From Sphingobacteriaceae bacterium (GTDB lineage Bacteria; Bacteroidota; Bacteroidia; Sphingobacteriales; Sphingobacteriaceae), in NCBI GenBank assembly GCA_947479815.1, contig CANKAT010000007.1:1-64000 (forward strand): a stretch of DNA of 64,000 nucleotides. The letters are read 5' to 3'. The stretch's first letter is position 1. Each line of letters starts with the position of its first letter. The notes under the pieces are model-generated. The model saw nothing but the letters and a program-made list of their open reading frames with translations, had not been told where the DNA came from and did no database searches. Both the position numbers and the translations under genes were made by a program. Below, one piece after another: positions 40,835 to 50,269 of the stretch.

Positions 40835-41994
40835 AAAGACTGATCTATACACTTTTAGCGATGATTATTTATACTTCTGCATTTGCGCAGGAAATTTCAA
40901 GTTTGCAGGCCGCTAATGCAACTTCACTTCAGCTTTATAACCAGTATCAATGGACTGACTTGTTGAAATTTGGAAAAAATAGTATTGACTCAGGCATAGA
41001 TTTTCCATTGTTACGTATGCGAACTGGGTATGCTGCTTTTATGCTTGGTAATTATAGTGAAAGTATGCGCCAATACGAAAGTGTTTATCTTGCTGATAAT
41101 AAAAATGAAATATCAATTTACTATCTCTATTTAAATAATCTTTTACTCAATAATTTGCAAAGTGCACGTTATTATGCTTCACTACTTGGCGAATCTGTTC
41201 GAAAAGAAAATGGTATCATCCCATTTAAGGTTTCTCAACTAGATGTAGAGTTTAGCCAGAAGAGGGCAGATGCTAGTTATCGAGGCGATGCAAGTTATAC
41301 TCGTTTTGGGTTAACAACCTTGCTAGGGTATAAGATGACACTGCATCAATCGGTGGCATTTTTTAATCAGATGATTAACGAACCCGCATTAACCAACGTT
41401 ATTAATAATAATGCCATAAATAATAATCAAAAAGAGTACTATGCCAAAGCAGATATAGCGATTTCTGGAAATCTTACTTTTCTTGGGGGACTCCATTATT
41501 TAAATACTCCTTTCAATAACCTTTTATATCATAATTTCGTAGGTTTTGGAGGGTTTAATTATGCTGGAAAGCTGATCCAGTTAAAGGGTTTGCTTCAAGT
41601 AGGAACAATTAGGTCTGCATCTTTTAAACAATTTGATGCGGTTCTTACTACGTATCCTTTAGGTAATACTAAACTTTATACAGTTTCCAGAGCAGCTTTT
41701 GCTAACGATTTAGCGCTAACTCAAGTGCTGGGTTATTCACCGGTTAAAAGAGTATGGCTTGAAGGAAATGCCACGATTGGTTCCTACCGAACGATGCTGA
41801 ATAATGATGCAATGTATCTTTATGATGATATTGATTTAAAAAAATCAAGGTATGGGGCGAGTGTTTATCTTTCATTGGGTACAAAATTAATGCTGCGTAT
41901 GAATTACACACATGATGTGAAAATTCGATACGGAAGTTCTACTATTTTATATAATCAACAATCAATCACAGGAGGTTTACAATGCAATTTCTAA
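40825..41994 (+). CDS. Putative outer-membrane beta-barrel protein with N-terminal TPR-like region
   Basis: Signal peptide MQIKRLIYTLLAMIIYTSAFAQ; C-terminal alternating amphipathic strands ending NQQSITGGLQCNF. Confidence 0.65.
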   Translation: MQIKRLIYTLLAMIIYTSAFAQEISSLQAANATSLQLYNQYQWTDLLKFGKNSIDSGIDFPLLRMRTGYAAFMLGNYSESMRQYESVYLADNKNEISIYYLYLNNLLLNNLQSARYYASLLGESVRKENGIIPFKVSQLDVEFSQKRADASYRGDASYTRFGLTTLLGYKMTLHQSVAFFNQMINEPALTNVINNNAINNNQKEYYAKADIAISGNLTFLGGLHYLNTPFNNLLYHNFVGFGGFNYAGKLIQLKGLLQVGTIRSASFKQFDAVLTTYPLGNTKLYTVSRAAFANDLALTQVLGYSPVKRVWLEGNATIGSYRTMLNNDAMYLYDDIDLKKSRYGASVYLSLGTKLMLRMNYTHDVKIRYGSSTILYNQQSITGGLQCNF

Positions 41995-42605
41995 CAAAAA
42001 CAATCGGTCTATTTTTTCTGGTCATAGTTATGGCTATGGGGGCTAATGCCCAAAATCAAGAACAGTTGCAGGGGGCTTTCCGCGAAAGTTATCAAGCAGA
42101 ATTTAAAGGCGATTGGGATAAAGCTATAGCCCCTATCCGCAAAATTTATAAGGAAGATAATTATGAACTCAATCTCCGTTTAGGATGGCTTACGTATAGC
42201 CAGCGTAAGTATGATCAGGCAATGGAGTATTATCAAAAAGCAGCCAATCAGAAAAAGTACAGTGTTGAAGCTCGATCTGGTTTTGCTACCGCAGCAACAG
42301 CTGCCAAACAATATGATAAGGCCTATATCAAGTATGAGGAGATCTTGAAAATTGATCCTTACAACTCTGTTGCTAACTATTTGGTGGGCGTTCATTATTA
42401 TTATGTTAAGAAATATGATACTGCCGCAAAATATTTTGAGTTGGTAGTTAATATGTATCCCTTTGACTATGATGCAAATCATATGCTGGCATGGTCTTAT
42501 TTTTATCTTGGTAAAATAGATCAAGCAAAAATTTTATTCCAAAAGGCGCTTTTAAATAGGCCGGATGATGCTTCTGCAAAAGATGGATTAACAAAGTGTA
42601 AATAA
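41982..42605 (+). CDS. TPR-repeat secreted/periplasmic protein
   Basis: Signal peptide ending GANAQ; repeats AMEYYQKAANQ, AYIKYEEILKIDPYNSVANYLVG, AKILFQKALLNRPDDASAKDGL. Confidence 0.82.
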   Translation: MQFLTKTIGLFFLVIVMAMGANAQNQEQLQGAFRESYQAEFKGDWDKAIAPIRKIYKEDNYELNLRLGWLTYSQRKYDQAMEYYQKAANQKKYSVEARSGFATAATAAKQYDKAYIKYEEILKIDPYNSVANYLVGVHYYYVKKYDTAAKYFELVVNMYPFDYDANHMLAWSYFYLGKIDQAKILFQKALLNRPDDASAKDGLTKCK

Positions 42606-42612
42606 TTTACAA

Positions 42613-43461
42613 TTGCCTCTTAGAAATATATCAGATACTGCCCTTTGGGTAGCCGTTTACCGGGCCGATGAAACGGAGAGAGCTGATGCTATTTTCATTG
42701 ATAAATATGCCCGTAGTTTAGCAGGTAAGAGAGGAGAGTCCATTGTGCAGGCAATGCAAAATGGCAGAAAAAATAGTTGGTCTTTTGTTGCACGCACTTA
42801 TTTGTTTGATAAAATAATTCAGGAAACGGTTAAGAATGGCGTGCAGCAAGTAATCAATCTTGCATCAGGTCTTGATACTCGCCCTTATCGTTTAGAACTT
42901 CCCTCTGAATTAAAGTGGATTGATGTTGATCTTCCAGAAATTATAAATTATATGGATGCTGAGATGGCGGGGATTGCTCCTGTATGTGAAGTTGAGCGAA
43001 TAGCATTAGATCTTTCTTTGCGTACTGAGCGGCGCGAGCTTTTTGAAAATTTAGCAGCAAGAAAGCTAAAAACCCTAGTTGTAGCAGAAGGTTTGGTAGG
43101 GTATCTTTCTGAAAAAGATGCCAGTACACTTTCCTATGACCTTTCTCATACCTTGTCTTTTGATTTCTTTTTATTGGATTTGATGTCTCCTGGCATTTTG
43201 CCATTAATTAATGCAGAGATGGGTTCGCTGCTCATTGATGCCAACTCAACACTTGTTTTTGCCCCCGAAGAAGGAGAGGATTTTTTCCGGCTATTTGGGT
43301 GGAATCCAGTTGCTTCGCACTCCAAGTTTAAAACAGCAGCATTGCTTAATCGTTTGCCCGACTCACTTCTGCAGTATGCTAATAAGCCCGAACCTGAAGG
43401 ACCTAAAGGAGATTTTCCATGGTCGGGGGTTTGTTTATTTAATAATATCTTGTTTAGATAA
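42613..43461 (+). CDS. Leucine carboxyl methyltransferase-like (LCMT/PPM1 family) SAM methyltransferase
   Basis: ARTYLFDKIIQETVKNGVQQVINLASGLDTRPYRLELPSELKWIDVDLPEII, VVAEGLVGYLSEKDA; TTG start. Confidence 0.85.
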   Translation: MPLRNISDTALWVAVYRADETERADAIFIDKYARSLAGKRGESIVQAMQNGRKNSWSFVARTYLFDKIIQETVKNGVQQVINLASGLDTRPYRLELPSELKWIDVDLPEIINYMDAEMAGIAPVCEVERIALDLSLRTERRELFENLAARKLKTLVVAEGLVGYLSEKDASTLSYDLSHTLSFDFFLLDLMSPGILPLINAEMGSLLIDANSTLVFAPEEGEDFFRLFGWNPVASHSKFKTAALLNRLPDSLLQYANKPEPEGPKGDFPWSGVCLFNNILFR

Positions 43462-43495
43462 ATTCATTTTAAAATAATTTTCATTTTCTGAAAAC

Positions 43496-45271
43496 TTACT
43501 GGCTCATCTGGCTCCTGTAATTGCCTACGCATTCGCTTACTGTAAGTGGACGATCGTAAAATCGAAATGCCTTCACAATATTGTTTGCCCTTAATCCGCC
43601 ACCAATTGCGATGTCGCCTATCTTGATCTTATTGGAGCTCACTGCCCCCATAGTATTGTCCAATTGACCCCAACCGAATATCCGCTCCTTGCCACCGCTG
43701 TTAAATATGCCATTGATTACATAACTGATAATTTTTGCGCGATAATCTATAATAAGAGAAATCTCAGTTGTCCCAAAGAATTTGACTACCCCTGCATCCG
43801 AGGTCCATGATGTTGTTTTTACCCCATCAGTCATAGTAAATTTTACAGCATAATTTGCACTCATTTCGAGCCAAAATCCTTTCCCTGCATCTCTGCTTTC
43901 ATATATCACCTCTCCTTCTTTCAATTTTGTGATATTGGCCACCATATTAATGGTGAAGCCTTCTCCCTTTGAAGGCTCCTGAATAGAAGGCAAATTGAAT
44001 TCCTTTTTGATCAGATTTTCTCCCGATTCATTTATCATCAACCCTTTAGTGGATATGTTACTTACATTGAATTGTCCCCATAAATTCTTGAAAAAATTTG
44101 CATCAATTTCATGGCACAGTCCCTGCACTTTATTTGTCTCTGTAATCCAAAACCTTCCATCTTGTTCTATGAGGTCTGGATAGCTCATTCTTTCCTTCGA
44201 AAGTCCAGGGGCATAAATTAAAATTTCCGGTTGGCTCCATATAATTTTTCCATTCTTCTCAATACCACCACTTATCCAAGCAGGATTTCGATTCTCAAAA
44301 TCAGTACCGCTATTTACATGATGCCAAAATAGATATCTCCCATCTTTTGTCTTAAAAATACGTGGACAAGCTCGTGGGTTCTTAATAGGGTCGCCTGTAT
44401 AATATGTTGGAATCTGAGGCATAGTCCAGGTTTTACCTCCGTCGTAGGAGTATGATTCAGCAGGATGTCCCATTACGGTGCGATACATGCAGTATAATGT
44501 GCCATTGCTAAGCTCCACGATATTTTGCTCTTCTTGAACTGATCCAAAATCAGGATTACGTAAACCTTGGTCTCCTTCAGGTAAATTATTCCAACGAAGT
44601 TTTTCAGGATCACGTTCAGTATTGATATTGTCGCATCGCATAAACCAGCCTTCCCCTTCTTCGAGCATATACTTACCTAGTTTGGTAAAGGCTAGCATCA
44701 TCCCTTCTTGACCCACATTAATTGGTTTGCCAATTCCCCATAGTATCTGCACTTTGCCGGCCCAATCATTTTTACGATCTACCCTAGTAGTTTTTATTGG
44801 TAATCGATAACGCTTTGACCAAGTTTTTCCATTATCATCCGAATATTTGAAGCAATACCATCCGAGCATATCTTCCCTGATATTGTCAATAAAATTCATA
44901 CTATGGATTTTATCACCATTGTAATCGTAGAATACATAAACACGACCAAAACGGGTTTTATAAGGCATTGACCATGATGCCGATTCAGCTGATGGTTCTT
45001 CAATACGAACAGGTTTTGACCAAGTAGTTCCTTTGTCATTCGATACCGAAGAAACAATGTGTTGTCCGCCCGTACCTTCTGCTCCAGATCCCGTTGTAAA
45101 TACACAGAGCCAATCCCCATTATCCAACACTACTACATAAGGCTGATCAATATACCCACTCACATAAATTGGCTTACCATTCAATCTGTCTCGAAAGTCG
45201 TAAGGTTTGGATTGCGAGAAGGCCGCAAAACAAATCATAAGAAAGTAATTCAACAAAACAAGTCGTTTCAT
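43496..45271 (-). CDS. BNR/Asp-box repeat sialidase-like protein with C-terminal LamG/concanavalin-like region
   Basis: Asp-box motifs SNDKGTTWS, SDDNGKTWS, SYDGGKTWT; signal peptide; C-terminal MVANITKLKEGEVIYESRDAGKGFWLEMS. Confidence 0.75.
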   Translation of the reverse strand: MKRLVLLNYFLMICFAAFSQSKPYDFRDRLNGKPIYVSGYIDQPYVVVLDNGDWLCVFTTGSGAEGTGGQHIVSSVSNDKGTTWSKPVRIEEPSAESASWSMPYKTRFGRVYVFYDYNGDKIHSMNFIDNIREDMLGWYCFKYSDDNGKTWSKRYRLPIKTTRVDRKNDWAGKVQILWGIGKPINVGQEGMMLAFTKLGKYMLEEGEGWFMRCDNINTERDPEKLRWNNLPEGDQGLRNPDFGSVQEEQNIVELSNGTLYCMYRTVMGHPAESYSYDGGKTWTMPQIPTYYTGDPIKNPRACPRIFKTKDGRYLFWHHVNSGTDFENRNPAWISGGIEKNGKIIWSQPEILIYAPGLSKERMSYPDLIEQDGRFWITETNKVQGLCHEIDANFFKNLWGQFNVSNISTKGLMINESGENLIKKEFNLPSIQEPSKGEGFTINMVANITKLKEGEVIYESRDAGKGFWLEMSANYAVKFTMTDGVKTTSWTSDAGVVKFFGTTEISLIIDYRAKIISYVINGIFNSGGKERIFGWGQLDNTMGAVSSNKIKIGDIAIGGGLRANNIVKAFRFYDRPLTVSECVGNYRSQMSQ

Positions 45272-45439
45272 ATATTGATTTTCAGAATTAAGTTTCAGAA
45301 TATTTTGTCATTGGATGTTGTCAGCAGTAAAATTAATATAGACTTTCATTTTTCAAACCGATTTTTCAAACAAATTCTATTCAGTAAATCGGTCTCTCCA
45401 ATTTTGTTATTCGGTTTTAATGAGGATTGTCAGTTATCA

Positions 45440-45455
45440 CCCGATAGCTATCGGG
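45440..45455. repeat. Perfect 16-bp palindrome CCCGATAGCTATCGGG (copy 1)
   Basis: Direct read; second copy at 45657-45672. Confidence 0.95.
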
Positions 45456-45656
45456 TTGTCAGTTATCAGACATCAGACATCAGACATCAGACATCAGACA
45501 TCAGACATCAGACATCAGTTATAATATAACTTGTAAAATTAGTTTTAGTATTTTACAAATCTTTCTGATTTTCTTATTAAAAAGTAATTTCAGCTTACTC
45601 TAATCTCCTGTCTCTATACTCTATACTCTATACTCAATACTAGTTGTCAGTTATCA

Positions 45657-45672
45657 CCCGATAGCTATCGGG
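45657..45672. repeat. Perfect 16-bp palindrome CCCGATAGCTATCGGG (copy 2)
   Basis: Direct read. Confidence 0.95.
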
Positions 45673-45874
45673 TTATCAGACATCAGTTATCATATAACTT
45701 GTAAAATTAGTTTTAGTATTTTACAAATCTTTCTGATTTTCTTATTAAAAAGTAATTTCAGCTTACTCTAATCTCCTGTCTCTATACTCAATACTAGTAA
45801 TCAGTTATCAGTTATCAGTTAACAGTTAACAGGATGGGTACGGTAGCTAGATAACAGATAACAGACAACCCCCA

Positions 45875-47455
45875 TCACTCCACATAACCCTGTCCATAAA
45901 GTGCTTTTCCACTTCTGGTACCTAAGTGTTTTTCGTTTTCAACCACTAACTCACCATTCACAATTACATATTTAAACCCTTTAGAGTAGGCATGTGGTTT
46001 TTGAAAGGTAGCCATGTCATTTACTTCTGATTCACTGAATATCACGATATCAGCAGCATAATTTGAGAGTAACAGGCCTCTATCATTTAACCCAAATTTT
46101 TGTGCAGCTAATGAGGTCATCCTGCGAATTGCATCCTCCATTGAAAGTACTTTTTCATCTCTGACATATTTGCCTAAAACCCTTGCATTGGAACCATATC
46201 CACGGGGGTGTGGCATTCCGCGCCCAGGTACAGGAACTCCAGCATCAGCACCAAACATACTGAATGGATATTGCATGATGTTTTTCACATCAACTTCATT
46301 CATGCTGTTGTAAACCATTTGGGCACCTCCTTTTTCAACCATATCCATAATGGTCTCGGCTTCAAATTTAACTTTTGCCTTTCTACCCATCAGCTTATTT
46401 ATTTCAGAGATATTTTTTCCATTGTAACTGGTATCTGAAGGATAGTTGGCTACAACTGCATAGCTGTAATTAGGAAATTTATAGCCTGCTAACTGCTGTA
46501 ACATTTCCTTTTTGATCTGTGCCCGTACAACTGGGTTGTTCAAACGCACTTTCATACTATCGTTTCCGCCTGCAAATGCCCAGTCTGGTAATCGTATTCC
46601 CAGATTTGTGCTGCTTGCGGTGTATGGATATTGGTCAATCGTAACATCCCATCCTTCAAGGCGGGCTTGTTTTACTAAGCCAAGGGTAATGTTTGATTTA
46701 CCCCAATTTGATTTACCACCTATCTTAAAGTGGGATATTTGTACAGGAATATTTGCTTCCTTTCCAATATTAATCGCCTCATTTACGGCATCAACCGCAC
46801 TGTTTTCCTCGTTTCGTATATGAGATGCATAAACACCCTTATACTTTCCTGCTGCTTTAGCCAGTCCGCTAACCTCTTCCGTTTTGGCGAATGTACCTGG
46901 GATATAGATCAATCCTGTAGACAAACCAACAGCACCTTGTTTCATTGCTTGTTCTACCAGACTTTCCATCTTTTTTTGTTCCAGTTCTGTGGGTGTTCTG
47001 TTATCTCTGTTCATGACTTGTGCTCGGACGGTATTGTGCCCGAATAGAGTCGCAACATTAATAGAAGGTCTTATTGTATTAATTTCTTGAAAAAAAGATC
47101 CAATATTTTCAGCTGACCCTCCGCAATTACCAGTAATAACTGTTGTTACGCCATCAAAAATATAGTTATTAGCTGTGGGAGTTTCGGTAATACCCCCTTC
47201 AATATGCCCATGAACATCAATAAAACCGGGGGCCACGATCAAGCCTTTGGCATCAATGGTTTTTTTTGCCTGAATATCAGTTATATGTCCAGTTTTGATG
47301 ATTTTACCATCTTTCACTGCCAAATCACCATAATACCAAGAATTTCCTGTGCCGTCATAAATTTTTCCATTTCGAATAAGCAGATCTGCGATTGTTTGTC
47401 CAGTTACAACAAATGAGCAAAAAAATAGTGAACCCAGTAGAAAGATTAGTTTCAT
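45875..47455 (-). CDS. D-aminoacylase / N-acyl-D-amino-acid deacylase family amidohydrolase
   Basis: LIVAPGFIDVHGHIEGG, GITGNCGGS-like VITGNCGGSAENIG, GAVGLSTGLIYIPGTFAKTEE, YASHIRNEEN. Confidence 0.87.
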   Translation of the reverse strand: MKLIFLLGSLFFCSFVVTGQTIADLLIRNGKIYDGTGNSWYYGDLAVKDGKIIKTGHITDIQAKKTIDAKGLIVAPGFIDVHGHIEGGITETPTANNYIFDGVTTVITGNCGGSAENIGSFFQEINTIRPSINVATLFGHNTVRAQVMNRDNRTPTELEQKKMESLVEQAMKQGAVGLSTGLIYIPGTFAKTEEVSGLAKAAGKYKGVYASHIRNEENSAVDAVNEAINIGKEANIPVQISHFKIGGKSNWGKSNITLGLVKQARLEGWDVTIDQYPYTASSTNLGIRLPDWAFAGGNDSMKVRLNNPVVRAQIKKEMLQQLAGYKFPNYSYAVVANYPSDTSYNGKNISEINKLMGRKAKVKFEAETIMDMVEKGGAQMVYNSMNEVDVKNIMQYPFSMFGADAGVPVPGRGMPHPRGYGSNARVLGKYVRDEKVLSMEDAIRRMTSLAAQKFGLNDRGLLLSNYAADIVIFSESEVNDMATFQKPHAYSKGFKYVIVNGELVVENEKHLGTRSGKALYGQGYVE

Positions 47456-47514
47456 GTTTTAATTGTTAAAAACCTAGTAAAAATGTAAGATTTATGCAGA
47501 TTATTTAGTGTAGT

Positions 47515-48834
47515 TTATAAAAATGTATTTAAGGTTAATACTCCAAATAATCCCATAATGCCTACAATAGTTTCCATTATGCTCCATGTTTTAAAAGTAT
47601 CCTTAATACTTAATCCAAAATATTCTTTAAAAATCCAGAATCCGGTATCATTTACATGAGAACACATTAAGCTACCGGCACCAATAGAGAGTACCATTAG
47701 CTCAGGGCTCACTTGCATAGGCCCAATCAAGGGTTGTACAATTCCTGCTGCAGTTAATCCTGCAACTGTTGCAGAGCCCACTGCAATTCTTAGCAGCGTA
47801 GCAATTAACCAGCCCAGTAAAAGTGGCGATAAGGTGGAATCTTTAAAAAATCCAACTATGGCATCACCTGTACCACTATCCATTAATATTTGTTTAAAAG
47901 CACCACCAGCTGCAATTAGCATGAGTATGGTGGTAACTGCATTTAAGGATAAAGCTGATTTATCTATTAAAGTTTTCATTTTAATTCCTCTTGCAATACC
48001 CAAAACAAAGATGGCAATCAACAATGCAAGTAACATGGCAATGCCCGGTTCGCCAATGAACTGAAGCATTTTTGTAATGGAAGATGTTGCAGGCAATAAT
48101 AAAGTACTTGCCGTAGCAAAACCCATCAAAATAACCGGTATTAGTGCTACGATGACACTGGTATTGAACCCAGGCATTTCATTGGCTTCAAAATGTTTTA
48201 TGTTAAAAATTTCTTTAGGTGGGTTAGCTTTGATTTTTTTAATAAACTCAGGAAAAACTAATCCGGCTATGCATATTGCTGGAATAGATACCAGGGTTCC
48301 ATACCATAATGTTTTTCCAATATCTGCTTTAAATATAATCGCTATGGTGCTCGGTCCTGGATGCGGGGGTAAAAAACCATGGGTTACAGAAAGGGCACTG
48401 GTTAATGCAATACCTAAATAAACCAGAGGCTGTCCAGTATTTTTGGCCACAGAAAATACCAAGGGTATTAATATGATAAAACCTGCATTATAAAACATTG
48501 CAATGCCTACTATGAAGCCAGTTAAAGCCATTGCGATTTTTATTCTTTTTACTCCAAATAAATTTACTAGGCCAATACTTATTCTTTGGGCGGCACCTGT
48601 TTCAGAAAGCACACTTCCGAATAAAACGCCAAAACCTAAAATTAATAAGGTCGATCCAAGTGTACTCCCAATGCCATTACTGATAGATTTTACAATAGTT
48701 GATAATACCATTGAATTGCACAATCCTACAAACAGCGTTGAGATAATCAAGGCCGTAAAGGCATTTAATTTTACAACCAGTATGAGTAGTAAAAGCAGTA
48801 GTATGGAAGAACAGAGGATTAGTATAGGTATCAC
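47515..48834 (-). CDS. GntP family permease (gluconate/D-serine type)
   Basis: Many TM segments; GFLPPHPGPSTIAIIF, GSATVAGLTAAGIVQPL, SHVNDTGFWIFKEYFGLS. Confidence 0.92.
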   Translation of the reverse strand: MIPILILCSSILLLLLLILVVKLNAFTALIISTLFVGLCNSMVLSTIVKSISNGIGSTLGSTLLILGFGVLFGSVLSETGAAQRISIGLVNLFGVKRIKIAMALTGFIVGIAMFYNAGFIILIPLVFSVAKNTGQPLVYLGIALTSALSVTHGFLPPHPGPSTIAIIFKADIGKTLWYGTLVSIPAICIAGLVFPEFIKKIKANPPKEIFNIKHFEANEMPGFNTSVIVALIPVILMGFATASTLLLPATSSITKMLQFIGEPGIAMLLALLIAIFVLGIARGIKMKTLIDKSALSLNAVTTILMLIAAGGAFKQILMDSGTGDAIVGFFKDSTLSPLLLGWLIATLLRIAVGSATVAGLTAAGIVQPLIGPMQVSPELMVLSIGAGSLMCSHVNDTGFWIFKEYFGLSIKDTFKTWSIMETIVGIMGLFGVLTLNTFL

Positions 48835-48902
48835 TCTATTAAGTTTTAGTAAAAAAAACTGTATGTGTCAATCTATTCACACCACCCCAATTTTTCGTAT
48901 AA

Positions 48903-50177
48903 TTAATCTTTAATGGCCTGATAAGTTAATGCCCTAAACTTTTCAACTACCTCATTATGTGTTCTTGCCTGCAATTGTCTAAAAAACAGGTAAACCATTT
49001 TTTCTTTTGGATCTACCCAATAGGAGGTTGCAAATGCTCCTCCCCAATTAAATGTGCCAACCTGGGCGGGAGCACTTCCGCTATTTTGATCAGTAACTAC
49101 TCCGAATCCTAGTCCGAAGGTTCCACCAACATAAGGTACTCCTTCAATTTGATTAGTTGTCATCATTCTTACTGTATTGCGGCCTAATAATCTTTTGTTA
49201 TTGTAAACACCATTATTCAACAACATTTGAAGAAAAATACCATAATCATAAATGGTTGAACTTAAACCGGCACCGCCAGAGTAATAGGTATGTGGAACGA
49301 GCGGATAATTTGAATTTGCTAGACTGTTTAACATTCCTGCATTTGCTTTCACTAATTTTCCTTGAGGTGTTTCAGTGTATAGATTTACTAAACGACCAGC
49401 TTTACTTGCAGGGATATTGAAATAGGTATCTTTCATACCCAATGGTTCGAATATGCGGGTTTTAAAAAATTCATCTAGACTTACACCAGAGATTATTTCA
49501 ACCAAACAACCCAAAACGTCGGTATTCAACCCATAGGTAAATTTTTCGCCCGGTTGGTGCATCAAGGGTAATTCACCAAGTTGGGTCATTGCCGAAAGCA
49601 ATGTTCTATCTTTTACACCCAAACCTGCAGTGATATTGTTTTTTGCATAGATTGCATTAGCCTCTTTTGAGCCTATTTGAGCATAGCCAAGGCCTGAGGT
49701 ATGAGTCAAAAGATCTTTTATAGTAACTTCTCTCTTTGCAGGAACTGTGGTATAGCTTGTATCTTTTGCATTAAAGTTAACCAAGACATTTTGTTTTTTA
49801 AATGAAGGAATATACAATGAAACAGGATCAGTAAGCAATAATTTTCCTTCATCAAAAAGCATCATAATAGCAACACTTGTGATCGCCTTGGTTTGTGAGG
49901 CAATCCTAAAAATGCCTTCTTTCTGAAGTGGGGCTTTTGTATCCAGATCATTAAACCCAATAGCCTTATGGTAGGCAACCTTTCCATCGCGTATAATTAA
50001 AGCGGTTGCTCCGTTCATGTACCCTTTTTCAACCCAATCATTCATTGCAATATCCATGCGCTTTAGATGTTCTGCAGAGAATCCTGCTGCTTCTGGACCT
50101 GTATTCGTGATTGTTTGGCCAACAGTTTGAGTAATGGCAGAGCCGATTAGAATAAAAAATAAAATGTATTTCTTCAT
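48903..50177 (-). CDS. Serine hydrolase of the beta-lactamase class C / PBP-like family
   Basis: FRIASQTKAITSVAIMML (SxxK), YGLNTDVLG (YxN); signal peptide starts at internal MKKYILFFILIGS. Confidence 0.9.
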   Translation of the reverse strand: MKKYILFFILIGSAITQTVGQTITNTGPEAAGFSAEHLKRMDIAMNDWVEKGYMNGATALIIRDGKVAYHKAIGFNDLDTKAPLQKEGIFRIASQTKAITSVAIMMLFDEGKLLLTDPVSLYIPSFKKQNVLVNFNAKDTSYTTVPAKREVTIKDLLTHTSGLGYAQIGSKEANAIYAKNNITAGLGVKDRTLLSAMTQLGELPLMHQPGEKFTYGLNTDVLGCLVEIISGVSLDEFFKTRIFEPLGMKDTYFNIPASKAGRLVNLYTETPQGKLVKANAGMLNSLANSNYPLVPHTYYSGGAGLSSTIYDYGIFLQMLLNNGVYNNKRLLGRNTVRMMTTNQIEGVPYVGGTFGLGFGVVTDQNSGSAPAQVGTFNWGGAFATSYWVDPKEKMVYLFFRQLQARTHNEVVEKFRALTYQAIKD

Positions 50178-50269
50178 GATTAAATTTTTAATTATGCTAT
50201 AAATATATAAATATTGGTTCATTGAAAAATCGTCAATTACTCCCTACAAATTTTTTAATTAGTCAGTGA

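Larger units (their letters stand above)
45427..45797. repeat. Tandem duplication (copy A 45427-45643, copy B 45644-45797) containing TCAGACA and CTATACT heptamer arrays
   Basis: Shared core ataacttgtaaaattagttttagtattttacaaatctttctgattttcttattaaaaagtaatttcagcttactctaatctcctgtctctatact; copy A has 7 TCAGACA and 3 CTATACT, copy B has 1 and 1. Confidence 0.93.

Noticed and set aside
42180-42524. 114-aa minus-strand ORF opposite the TPR gene
   Set aside because: Antisense shadow of TPR repeats; no independent evidence
45059-45529. 156-aa plus-strand ORF ending in SDIRHQTSDIRHQTS repeats
   Set aside because: Antisense to the sialidase-like gene start and reads through the TCAGACA heptamer array; composition artefact
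46512-47047. Two overlapping 103-105 aa plus-strand ORFs within the D-aminoacylase gene
   Set aside because: Antisense shadow ORFs of a conserved amidohydrolase
48077-48913. Plus-strand ORFs (114 and 136 aa) opposite the GntP permease
   Set aside because: Antisense to a clear multi-TM permease; compositional shadow
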